Shown here piece after piece: positions 1 through 6,061 of a stretch of DNA of 8,692 nt. The notes below the pieces were generated by a model that worked only from the letters and a program-made list of their open reading frames with translations, ran no database searches and was not told where the DNA came from. The translations under genes were made by a program, and so were the position numbers. How positions within the stretch are numbered: position 1 is the stretch's first letter; every line of letters begins with the position of its first letter. Location: the NCBI GenBank assembly GCA_003162595.1, contig PMNJ01000118.1, forward strand, positions 1 through 8,692, given 5' to 3'. Source of the DNA: Bacteroidales bacterium (lineage in GTDB: Bacteria; Bacteroidota; Bacteroidia; Bacteroidales; VadinHA17).

Positions 1-1575
1 GCAGCTCTTGGTATGGCAGTTGCGGCCAGTGCCAAGGGAGAGACCCGGCATGTTGTTGCCGTAATCGGCGATGGCGCAATGACGGCAGGACAGGCTTTCG
101 AAGGTCTAAATAATGCAGGCATTGGCAAGTCAGATATACTTGTGATTCTTAACGATAATAATATAGCTATCGATGCTAATGTAGGCGCTTTGAAAGAGTA
201 TCTTCTAGATATTACCACCAGTAAAACATATAACAGGTTTAAAGACCGGGTATGGAAAGTCCTGGGAGTATTCGGGAAACTTGGACCAAATGCCCGGACG
301 CTGGCTGCACAGATTGAAGCAGGAGCCAAAAGTACAATACTCGACAGGAGCAATCTTTTTGAAGGGCTGAATTTCAGATATTTTGGTCCGATTGATGGTC
401 ACGATGTCCTTCACCTTACAAGAGTCCTGGAAGATTTGAAGAGAATTCCCGGACCAAAACTACTTCATTGCCTGACGGTTAAAGGGAAGGGCTTCAAAAA
501 GGCTGAAGAGGACCAGACTGCATTTCATGCACCGGGTATGTTCAACAAAAAAACAGGCGAAATAATCAATACTTCAGTTGAGGATGCCCCGCTTACCTTC
601 CAGGCAGTATTTGGAAATACAATTCTAGAGCTTGCGGAACTTAACAATAAAATTACCGGTATTACTCCTGCTATGCCGACAGGCAGCTCTCTGAACATCA
701 TGATGAAAGAGATGCCTGAAAGAACCTTCGACGTCGGTATTGCAGAACAGCACGCGGTAACTTTTTCTGCCGGACTTGCCTCGCAGGGAATGATCCCCTT
801 TTGCAATATTTACTCAACATTTATTCAGAGAGCCTACGACCAGATAATTCATGACGTTGCCCTTCAGAAACTGCACGTTGTATTCTGTATTGACAGAGGT
901 GGTCTTGTAGGCGCCGATGGAGCCACACACCATGGGTTTTTCGATATGGCAGTTCTGCGTTGTATTCCGAATATGGTTGTCTCTGCCCCCATGGATGAGA
1001 TTGAACTAAGAAATCTGATGTATACGGCTCAGCTTGATAAAAACAGTTTTCCTTTTTCAATCCGTTATCCGCGGGGACGGGGAATATATACCGATTGGAA
1101 AAAACCATTCCTTGAAATTGAAATAGGGAAAGCACGAAAGCTGAGTGAGGGTAATGATATTGCGATTTTGTCAATAGGCCATCCGGGGATAGCTGTTGCT
1201 TCAGTTATAAGTAACCTGGCAAAAGAAAACATATCAATTGCCCATTTTGACATGAGGTTTGTCGCTCCCCTTGATACCATGGTTCTACATTCCGTTTTTA
1301 AGAAGTTCAGATATATAATTACAGTTGAGGACGGAGTTCTAAAAGGAGGATTCGGAAGCGCTGTTGTTGAATTTATGTGCGATAATGGATACAACTCTGA
1401 AGTGAGACGACTGGGTATACCCGACTATTTTGTTGAGCATGGTACTCAGGAAGAATTATACCATGAGTGCGGGTTTGATGCTGAGGGAATAGAAATTGCC
1501 ATTAGGGAGGCTCTTGTGAAAATGAAAGGGGGAGGGGGAGAAAAGGTGATGGAAATAATGGATGAAAAAAGATAA
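1..1575 (+). CDS. dxs: 1-deoxy-D-xylulose-5-phosphate synthase, 5' truncated by window edge
   Basis: DXS condenses pyruvate with glyceraldehyde 3-phosphate, using thiamine diphosphate and Mg2+, to make 1-deoxy-D-xylulose 5-phosphate. This is the first step of the cytoplasmic MEP isoprenoid pathway and also feeds thiamine and pyridoxal synthesis. The frame is open from base 1 (residues AALG precede the first visible Met), so about 120-130 N-terminal residues are missing compared with E. coli DXS. 524 residues are visible. The TPP-binding motif begins GDGAMTAG (near visible residues 23-30) and ends at LNDNN. The pyrimidine-domain motif DVGIAEQHAVTF carries the catalytic Glu (codon 745-747). It is followed by YSTFIQRAYDQ, HDVALQKL and the transketolase C-terminal domain with DMRFVAPLD, VEDGVLKGGFGSAV and GIPDYFVEHGTQEEL. 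The end is unusual: a glycine-rich, charged tail (KGGGGEKVMEIMDEKR) encoded by a purine-rich tract. tRNA-Leu follows after 40 bp with no terminator between. The identification is secure. Confidence 0.97.
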   Translation, partial: AALGMAVAASAKGETRHVVAVIGDGAMTAGQAFEGLNNAGIGKSDILVILNDNNIAIDANVGALKEYLLDITTSKTYNRFKDRVWKVLGVFGKLGPNARTLAAQIEAGAKSTILDRSNLFEGLNFRYFGPIDGHDVLHLTRVLEDLKRIPGPKLLHCLTVKGKGFKKAEEDQTAFHAPGMFNKKTGEIINTSVEDAPLTFQAVFGNTILELAELNNKITGITPAMPTGSSLNIMMKEMPERTFDVGIAEQHAVTFSAGLASQGMIPFCNIYSTFIQRAYDQIIHDVALQKLHVVFCIDRGGLVGADGATHHGFFDMAVLRCIPNMVVSAPMDEIELRNLMYTAQLDKNSFPFSIRYPRGRGIYTDWKKPFLEIEIGKARKLSEGNDIAILSIGHPGIAVASVISNLAKENISIAHFDMRFVAPLDTMVLHSVFKKFRYIITVEDGVLKGGFGSAVVEFMCDNGYNSEVRRLGIPDYFVEHGTQEELYHECGFDAEGIEIAIREALVKMKGGGGEKVMEIMDEKR

Positions 1576-1615
1576 AAGACAAAAGTTTTTTATATTTTCG
1601 CAGTCCAATTAAGTT

Positions 1616-1699
1616 GCCCGGATGGCGGAATTGGTAGACGCGCTGGTCTCAAACACCAGTGGCAGCAATGCTGTGCCGGTTCGATCCCGGCTCCGGGTA
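1616..1699 (+). tRNA. tRNA-Leu, anticodon CAA
   Basis: The sequence folds as a class II tRNA. The acceptor arm is GCCCGGA (1616-1622) against TCCGGGT (1692-1698) with one G:U pair, and the discriminator is A1699. The anticodon stem CTGGT/ACCAG (1643-1647/1655-1659) encloses the loop CTCAAAC, which puts anticodon CAA at 1650-1652 and reads the leucine codon UUG. A long variable arm with a short GC-rich stem (about 1660-1674) is typical of tRNA-Leu. The T arm GCCGG/CCGGC (1675-1679/1687-1691) has the loop TTCGATC. The 3' CCA is not encoded (the next bases are CTT), so it must be added after transcription. It lies just downstream of dxs and may share its transcript. Confidence 0.97.
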
Positions 1700-1715
1700 C
1701 TTTTCCAGACAAATT

Positions 1716-1756
1716 AAGCCTTGATACATAATAATATCGAGGCCTTTTGCTTTTTA
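1716..1756 (+). terminator. Rho-independent-like terminator after dxs/tRNA-Leu
   Basis: The arms GCCTTGAT (1718-1725) and ATCGAGGC (1736-1743) pair over 8 bp, including one G:U pair, around a 10-nt AT loop. They are followed by CTTTTGCTTTTT. The hairpin starts 18 bp after the tRNA, and there is no such structure between dxs and the tRNA, so it probably ends a shared or tRNA-only transcript. Confidence 0.6.
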
Positions 1757-1776
1757 TAGCTGAAATATAGCTGAAA
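1755..1776. repeat. Perfect tandem pair of the 11-mer TATAGCTGAAA
   Basis: Two identical copies, 1755-1765 and 1766-1776, stand head to tail and are followed by CAATTTC. The same core with the same 11-bp period recurs at 1910-1931. The position directly behind a tRNA gene suggests protein-binding sites, such as recombinase arm sites, but only the repeat itself is seen. Confidence 0.6.
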
Positions 1777-1852
1777 CAATTTCAACACTTCGGTTAACTT
1801 TTATCTAATTCAATAATTTATTAAAAATGGAATTAGTGACCTGGTGGAAATG

Positions 1853-1900
1853 TAAAAAAATAAGCGCAAACAGACATATATTAACTGAATGCGCTTATTT
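1853..1900 (-). terminator. Terminator for the minus-strand lipoprotein gene
   Basis: A perfect 11-bp inverted repeat has arms AAATAAGCGCA (1858-1868) and TGCGCTTATTT (1890-1900) with a 21-nt loop. Read on the minus strand, the stem runs directly into a run of T (A-run at about 1854-1860 on the plus strand), which is the order expected of an intrinsic terminator for a minus-strand transcript. The nearest such gene is the lipoprotein gene, whose stop codon is at 2033, so the 3' untranslated region would be about 130 nt. The plus-strand side lacks a good T-run. Confidence 0.6.
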
Positions 1901-1909
1901 CATTTAATG

Positions 1910-1945
1910 GTTACTGAAACTATACTGAAACAATTCTGGGTTTCA
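1910..1945. repeat. Second CTGAAAC repeat pair with short inverted repeat
   Basis: ACTGAAAC occurs at 1913-1920 and 1924-1931, again with an 11-bp period. The second copy sits in TATACTGAAACAATT, nearly the same as the TATAGCTGAAACAATT that ends the first pair at 1766-1781. The last copy also forms a short inverted repeat, TGAAAC (1926-1931) with GTTTCA (1940-1945). The remainder, to the lipoprotein stop codon at 2033, contains AT-rich DNA and T-runs with no gene that I can see. Confidence 0.5.
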
Positions 1946-2032
1946 CCATATATTATTCAGTTATCTGGGCTGCTGAAGGCAATTAATCACCGCCCGAGTC
2001 AGATGTAAGCTTTTTTAATAATGATTTTTTTT

Positions 2033-2974
2033 TTAAAACTTCATATAGATCATTTCCGCGTGTCCTTTATTTGGTTGTGTCGCAGATACTTTAGGAAGTA
2101 TGTCATCTGAGACAATATTTAATATCTCCCCTTTTGCAGTTAATGAGTAAACTGTAGTTCTTTTGAATTCCTGTTTTGTGCCATTTTTTTCAGAAATGAG
2201 TATTTCATTAATTGTAAAGGTTTGTTTTCCTGAACTCAATGTACTAGTTGTCGTGAAGATCCCAGATTTCAACAGATTTTGAGTTTCACTCCCAATTGAA
2301 TAATTGAAGGAACATTTTTCAGTGGCCTTATCTTTTATTTCGTTAGTCCTGGTAATATTTAAATTATTACCTTTTTGGGTAATTACTAATTTTGAAGAAA
2401 TAATGCCTGGAAGTGTAATACTTTGAGATAAGTCTAGTATCCACGTACCTGAAAAATCATCAAGAATCTGGGAGTGTATGTCAAAAATCCGGTTATCGCT
2501 GTTCCATATAGATTGAGTACATATCCAATTACCATCTGATTGCCGGTTGAAGAAGTCTGTAAACTTCCCATTATCTCTGAATTCCTCACCCGTTTGTTTT
2601 ATTCTGCCCTTGAGAGAATATTTACCTATTACATAGGCAAAATCGCCATAGACTTTAAAATCGAGAAAACTAAAACTCTCTATGGGACTGAAATAATTAA
2701 AATAGGATATGAACCATTTTCTTAGATTTTCTTTACCAGAAAAGAATGGTTGATTTGATGGGTAATAACATATATCATCACTCTCGTAGGATAAAATTCG
2801 TTCAATGTCAGCTGAATTTATGGCTTCAGTGTAATTTTCAACCCAAGTTCCAATTTTTTTATTTTCAGCTCTCCAAGCCATAAGATGAGAGTATTGCCTA
2901 TTTCGCTGACAAGCTCCAAGGAGAAAAACAATTATTAAAATTATAATTAAGGCTGATTTATTGAATGTTTTCAT
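2033..2974 (-). CDS. Lipoprotein with NTF2/SnoaL-like and lipocalin-like regions
   Basis: This 313-residue protein has an N-terminal signal (MKTFNKSALIIILIIVFLLG) ending in the lipobox LGAC, so Cys22 should be lipidated after export. Residues after the Cys (QRNR) lack the acidic cluster linked to surface export in some Bacteroidota, so a periplasm-facing location is slightly favoured (inference). Residues about 40-160 resemble the NTF2-like/SnoaL/DUF4440 fold: a helix with YTEAINSADIERILSYESDD, then PFFSGKENLRKWF, VYGDFAYVIGKYSLKG and DGNWICTQSIWNSD. Such domains either bind small ligands or act as small enzymes. Residues about 173-313 begin FSGTWILDLSQS and are rich in beta-strand patterns, like lipocalin-like domains. 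No catalytic residues can be assigned, so no reaction is proposed. The start is the ATG before the signal peptide, with no Shine-Dalgarno. A perfect palindrome lies 34 bp upstream. Confidence 0.8.
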   Translation of the reverse strand: MKTFNKSALIIILIIVFLLGACQRNRQYSHLMAWRAENKKIGTWVENYTEAINSADIERILSYESDDICYYPSNQPFFSGKENLRKWFISYFNYFSPIESFSFLDFKVYGDFAYVIGKYSLKGRIKQTGEEFRDNGKFTDFFNRQSDGNWICTQSIWNSDNRIFDIHSQILDDFSGTWILDLSQSITLPGIISSKLVITQKGNNLNITRTNEIKDKATEKCSFNYSIGSETQNLLKSGIFTTTSTLSSGKQTFTINEILISEKNGTKQEFKRTTVYSLTAKGEILNIVSDDILPKVSATQPNKGHAEMIYMKF

Positions 2975-3007
2975 TGATTTATGATTTTAAGTTAATACAA
3001 TAGCACA

Positions 3008-3028
3008 ACTATTTGTTGAACAAATAGT
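3008..3028. promoter_or_regulatory. Perfect 21-bp palindrome, possible operator
   Basis: The arms ACTATTTGTT (3008-3017) and AACAAATAGT (3019-3028) are exact reverse complements around a single G. The site lies in the 73-bp gap between the stop of the 129-residue gene and the start of the lipoprotein gene. The 1-nt spacer is too short for an RNA hairpin loop without opening several pairs, and no T-run follows on the minus strand, so a dimeric regulator's operator is more likely than a terminator. No regulator gene lies next to it. Confidence 0.45.
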
Positions 3029-3047
3029 CAAAGAAATCAAATTGATA

Positions 3048-3437
3048 TTAGCTTAAAACCGGATCTTCGTCAGTTTCCCTTTTTGCGAAGTAATTATAAA
3101 AGCCAGGAGGTTTAATAATCGTTGTTGCAAATTCGATTTTTTCGGATATAGCAATGATTTGATCAAGCAATCTTGTTTGGACTAATTCTTTATAATAGTT
3201 ATTAAAGAAATTGAATTTAGAGGAATTTAATATTGGGATCCAACTATTTATTGTTGGTGGTTGAGGACTATTAATGTAAACATATGAAATGGTATCGAAT
3301 GGGGAAAGTCCAGAATGATTCACAGAATCGAAAGGCTTCACTAATCCATTCCATGTATTATAAGTAAATAGAATTGATAAAACTAACGAAATAGAAAGTT
3401 TTAAATAAGTGATTTTATGACCTTTTTGCGAAAACAT
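3048..3437 (-). CDS. Hypothetical protein with one N-terminal membrane segment
   Basis: The 129-residue product is not recognised. A short basic start (MFSQKGHKITYLK) is followed by a hydrophobic stretch at about residues 13-25 (KLSISLVLSILFTY), which reads as an uncleaved membrane anchor or weak signal peptide. The rest, including SPFDTISYVYINSPQPP and the acidic end RETDEDPVLS, has no motif I know. The composition, with many Asn, Ile, Phe and Lys, fits an AT-rich coding region. It is upstream of and co-oriented with the lipoprotein gene (73-bp gap), so the two may be cotranscribed. The ATG is in a CATATG at 3435-3440 and has no Shine-Dalgarno. The opposing frame begins only about 20 bp away, leaving little room for a promoter. 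It could be a remnant rather than a working gene. Confidence 0.5.
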   Translation of the reverse strand: MFSQKGHKITYLKLSISLVLSILFTYNTWNGLVKPFDSVNHSGLSPFDTISYVYINSPQPPTINSWIPILNSSKFNFFNNYYKELVQTRLLDQIIAISEKIEFATTIIKPPGFYNYFAKRETDEDPVLS

Positions 3438-3457
3438 ATGTCAAATATACAGAATCT

Positions 3458-4084
3458 TTGATTAGAATATTTAGTAGTTTTTGTGCATTTAAAGGTTTTA
3501 ACTTAATCGACTATTATCACATGGTCTCGCTTACAGCTAATTCGTATTTAGTCCTACTTCCTGGACACTGCTCAACTCCAATATTAATAAGATCAGCATT
3601 AGACTCCCAGGACTATGCAAATTCTTATAATTATAAACGACTTAAAATGGCACCAATAAAAGCTATCTTCAAGTTTAATAAACTCCTATATACGTTATTA
3701 AAACGTAATGAATATGTTGCCTTATATGGCATAGGCAGCACACCTGAAAAGGAGGCTTAAAGATTCGAAGTATTTAAGATTAACTTACAGACCGATTATT
3801 ATGGCATATTTGAATCTATCCCCTCAAACGAACCTAATCAACTTAAAGAGAACTATCTACGATGCTTCAATGACTACGAATCAGCTATTAAATACTTTGA
3901 TGAGCTAACTACATGGATAAAATTGTTACAGGAGGTATCAAAAATGGTTACAGGGGTTGAATTATCATTTTGCATTTTTAGCCTTTCTTTAAAATATTTC
4001 TCCTTTACATTCGTCTCTTATTTAGAAGATGTCTTTCAAAGAAGTAAACAAAAAAGAGATCGATTAAAATTAGACCAACAATAA
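3458..4084 (+). pseudogene. Unrecognised gene interrupted by an in-frame TAA
   Basis: One frame runs for about 100 codons, meets TAA at 3758-3760, and continues without another stop for 107 codons to TAA at 4082-4084. The second half reads like protein (RFEVFKINLQTDYYG, ENYLRCFNDYESAIKYFDEL, then a hydrophobic stretch and a basic tail KQKRDRLK). A Tyr, Lys, Gln or Glu codon turned to TAA by one substitution would explain the pattern. The 5' end is uncertain: the first possible start is TTG at 3458, the first in-frame ATG is inside (about 3518), and the frame closes upstream at 3410. The N-terminus may therefore also be lost. The end is 9 bp before the methyltransferase start, so an intact ancestor was probably in that operon. 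The first half is less convincing than the second. No family is recognised. Confidence 0.45.
3930..4084 (+). CDS. Possible 46-residue small membrane protein with strong RBS
   Basis: A perfect AGGAGG (3930-3935) lies 8 nt before an ATG at 3944, an ideal Shine-Dalgarno layout that no other gene here has. From that ATG the frame encodes 46 residues: MVTGVELSFCIFSLSLKYF starts a hydrophobic segment of about 20 residues, followed by an acidic turn and a basic tail (RSKQKRDRLKLDQQ), the shape of a single-pass small membrane protein. It stops 9 bp before the methyltransferase. The same codons are the tail of the interrupted frame 3458-4084, so this may be only its C-terminus, or a restart that rescues the tail. 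Coding start is the ATG at 3944. Confidence 0.25.
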
Positions 4085-4093
4085 GTCAATAAA

Positions 4094-4684
4094 ATGAACG
4101 AAATCAAATCAAAACCACCTTCAACTAGCGATCAATTCAATAAAGTATATAACTTACCAATTGTACATTGGGTTTGGAGTGATATTCGCATCCCTAAGGA
4201 ACTAAATGAATTTGTTGCAACCAATAACCCAAAATCATCTTTAGATTTAGGTTGTGGACTTGGACGTTATTCAAAATTTATGGCTCAGCAGGGAATAAAA
4301 GCAACAGGCGTTGACTTTTCATCAGTAGCCATTGAAAAAGCTAAGAAGGAAGTAGCCAATGATCAATGTAAGCCATCATTTATTGTAAGTGATGTAACCA
4401 ATTTGGAATCGATTAAACAACAGTTTGATGTTTCCTATGACGTTGGTTGTTTCCATTGTTTGAATGAAGAAGGGCAACAAAAATATGTTTCAGAAGTTTA
4501 CAGACTATTGAAGCCCGGAGGAATACATTTGATTTGGGCATTAGATAGTGCTCCCAGCGATATCAGGCTAACCCCTGACAATATCGCTAAAATATTTGAA
4601 AACGGATTTCAATTAGTGAATTCCAGGTTTAGCCGAAGAAGAATAATTGCATCACATTGGTATTGGCTTGTTCGTAAAAAATAA
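4094..4684 (+). CDS. Class I SAM-dependent methyltransferase
   Basis: A 196-residue soluble enzyme with the Rossmann-like methyltransferase fold. Motif I is SLDLGCGLGRYS (about residues 49-60) and binds SAM. Asp74 in TGVDFS is the acidic ribose ligand at the end of strand 2. VSDVTNL (98-104) contacts the adenine side. YDVGCFHCLNEE (115-126) is the motif IV region, and YRLLKPGG (136-143) is the usual motif VI turn. This places it in the broad Methyltransf_11/25 group of small-molecule methyltransferases, and the acceptor cannot be deduced. The first 30 residues (FNKVYNLPIVHWVWSD) probably form the substrate lid. There are two Cys (C119 and C122) in the motif IV region. The ATG has no Shine-Dalgarno, as is usual in Bacteroidota. 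The gene is 9 bp after the interrupted frame and 20 bp before the amidohydrolase, with which it very likely shares an mRNA. Confidence 0.88.
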   Translation: MNEIKSKPPSTSDQFNKVYNLPIVHWVWSDIRIPKELNEFVATNNPKSSLDLGCGLGRYSKFMAQQGIKATGVDFSSVAIEKAKKEVANDQCKPSFIVSDVTNLESIKQQFDVSYDVGCFHCLNEEGQQKYVSEVYRLLKPGGIHLIWALDSAPSDIRLTPDNIAKIFENGFQLVNSRFSRRRIIASHWYWLVRKK

Positions 4685-4704
4685 TCCTTTTTAAAGAAAC
4701 AACA

Positions 4705-5910
4705 ATGATTACAGCTATAAAAAACGTACATATTTTCGACGGTGAGAACATTATTGATGACAAATTAATCTTGATTGAAGGAGAACGGATTCTTAGTATT
4801 GGAGGATTTATACCAACTGAAGCAATCGTTATCGATGCCAAAAATGCAACCCTAATGCCCGGACTTATTGATTCCCATGTCCATACTGATATTGAGGGAT
4901 TACATGACGCACTTTTATTCGGTGTAACAACCGAATTGGAAATGAATGGAAGATGGTCTTCCAAACAGCGCAAAAAAGTAGATAAACGTTATGATGTGGC
5001 TGATTTCCGTTCACCTGGCATGGGGGTCACTCCTCCTGGCGGACATCCTTCGCAGTATATGAAATCAAGCAATAATTTACTTATAAAAATGTTCTTTCAT
5101 TATCCGTTTGTTTCGACACCTGACGAGGCAATCAAATTTGTGAACAAGCAGGTTACAAATGGTGCTGACTATATCAAGATTTTTATTGAAGATGGAACCA
5201 CTGTTGGTTTCCCCGGACTTCCGGTTTTAAGCAACGAGATAATCTTTGCGACCGTTAAAGAAGCTCATCGTCTTGGTAAAATGGCCATCGCTCATGTGAC
5301 AACCCTTGAAGGAGGGCGGAAAGCCATATCAGCAGGAGTGGATGGATTAGCACACTTGTTTTTTGACCGCCAAACTACAACGGAGCTTACTGCCGCTATT
5401 GCTTCTTCCGGAGCCTTTGTTACTCCCACACTTGTAACACTATCCACTGCCTTTGGCAATAACGCAGCCGCACTAGCTGCTGATAAACGAGTAAGTTCCA
5501 AATTGAGCAAAAAGTGGATTAATTCCCTTTCCAGAAGCATGAATGTCTATCCTCAGGGTAATCTCAAAGATGCTTACGCCAGTGTAATGGCTTTGCACAA
5601 TGCTGGTGTGGAAATTTTAGCGGGCAGCGATGTGTCTGAGCCTATACCAATACTCAGCGGACTCGCCCATGGCGCCAGCCTGCACCATGAGCTTCAGTTG
5701 CTGGTCGCTGCGGGAATGAAACCCATCGAAGCCCTCCGCGCAGCAACTTCCATACCTGCAAGACGGTTCGGACTTACAGACCGTGGTCGGATTGTTCCAG
5801 GAGCGCGAGCTGACCTGCTTTTAGTCGACGGGGACCCAATAACCAAAATCAGTGACACTCTGTCCATTCTCGGCGTATGGCATCGTGGCACTAAACTCAA
5901 CATCCGTTAA
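4705..5910 (+). CDS. Metal-dependent amidohydrolase, imidazolonepropionase-like
   Basis: A 401-residue, full-length member of the amidohydrolase superfamily (TIM barrel with a flanking beta-sandwich), expected to hydrolyse an amide, lactam, imide or peptide-like bond. Visible metal-site residues are H58 and H60 in DSHVH (after strand 1), K158 in DYIKIF as the likely carboxylated bridging lysine, H197 in AIAHVT, H217 in GLAHLFF and D309 in LAGSDV. The start (KNVHIFDGENIIDDKLILIEGERI) and the end (ARADLLLVDGDPI) form the beta-sandwich. Relatives are annotated as imidazolonepropionase-like or Xaa-Pro dipeptidase-like enzymes, and the family is too broad to name a substrate. HutI itself is unlikely because no histidine-utilisation neighbours are present. 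There is no signal peptide, so it is cytoplasmic. It follows the methyltransferase by 20 bp. The 3' third looks richer in G+C than its neighbours. Confidence 0.92.
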   Translation: MITAIKNVHIFDGENIIDDKLILIEGERILSIGGFIPTEAIVIDAKNATLMPGLIDSHVHTDIEGLHDALLFGVTTELEMNGRWSSKQRKKVDKRYDVADFRSPGMGVTPPGGHPSQYMKSSNNLLIKMFFHYPFVSTPDEAIKFVNKQVTNGADYIKIFIEDGTTVGFPGLPVLSNEIIFATVKEAHRLGKMAIAHVTTLEGGRKAISAGVDGLAHLFFDRQTTTELTAAIASSGAFVTPTLVTLSTAFGNNAAALAADKRVSSKLSKKWINSLSRSMNVYPQGNLKDAYASVMALHNAGVEILAGSDVSEPIPILSGLAHGASLHHELQLLVAAGMKPIEALRAATSIPARRFGLTDRGRIVPGARADLLLVDGDPITKISDTLSILGVWHRGTKLNIR

Positions 5911-6061
5911 TATAATTTTATGCATCTATATGTACCTGGTAATTAAACCCAGCGCGATATATGTAAGGAAAATGACACATTGATGCAATTTATTAAAAAG
6001 TGCCCAAAACATTACAAAGCACGGAAATTCAAATCCAGCTTTTTAAATTAATAAGCAACAC
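5911..6061 (+). other. 151-bp gap before the MFS gene, no feature recognised
   Basis: This AT-rich spacer separates the amidohydrolase and MFS genes. It contains no recognisable hairpin with a T-run and no exact Bacteroidota promoter motif (TAnnTTTG). The MFS gene may therefore be the third gene of the operon or may have its own weaker promoter. Confidence 0.4.

Noticed and set aside
821..1174. A 117-codon minus-strand frame inside dxs.
   Set aside because: dxs is certain over this interval and its conserved motifs account for the sequence. The opposite frame is a shadow.
2540..2725. A 61-codon plus-strand frame.
   Set aside because: It lies wholly within the lipoprotein gene on the other strand and has no recognisable motif or start signal, so it is a shadow.
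3442..3449. TATATTTG on the minus strand, an exact match to the Bacteroidota -7 promoter motif TAnnTTTG, just before the 129-residue gene.
   Set aside because: It lies only 4 nt before the ATG, would need leaderless initiation, and has no TTTG-type -33 element at the expected distance. A chance match in AT-rich DNA is likely.
4094..5910. The idea that the amidohydrolase is HutI of histidine degradation.
   Set aside because: None of hutH, hutU, hutG or ftcD-like genes is present. The neighbours are a methyltransferase and an efflux pump, and the active-site Lys pattern is shared by many other amidohydrolases.
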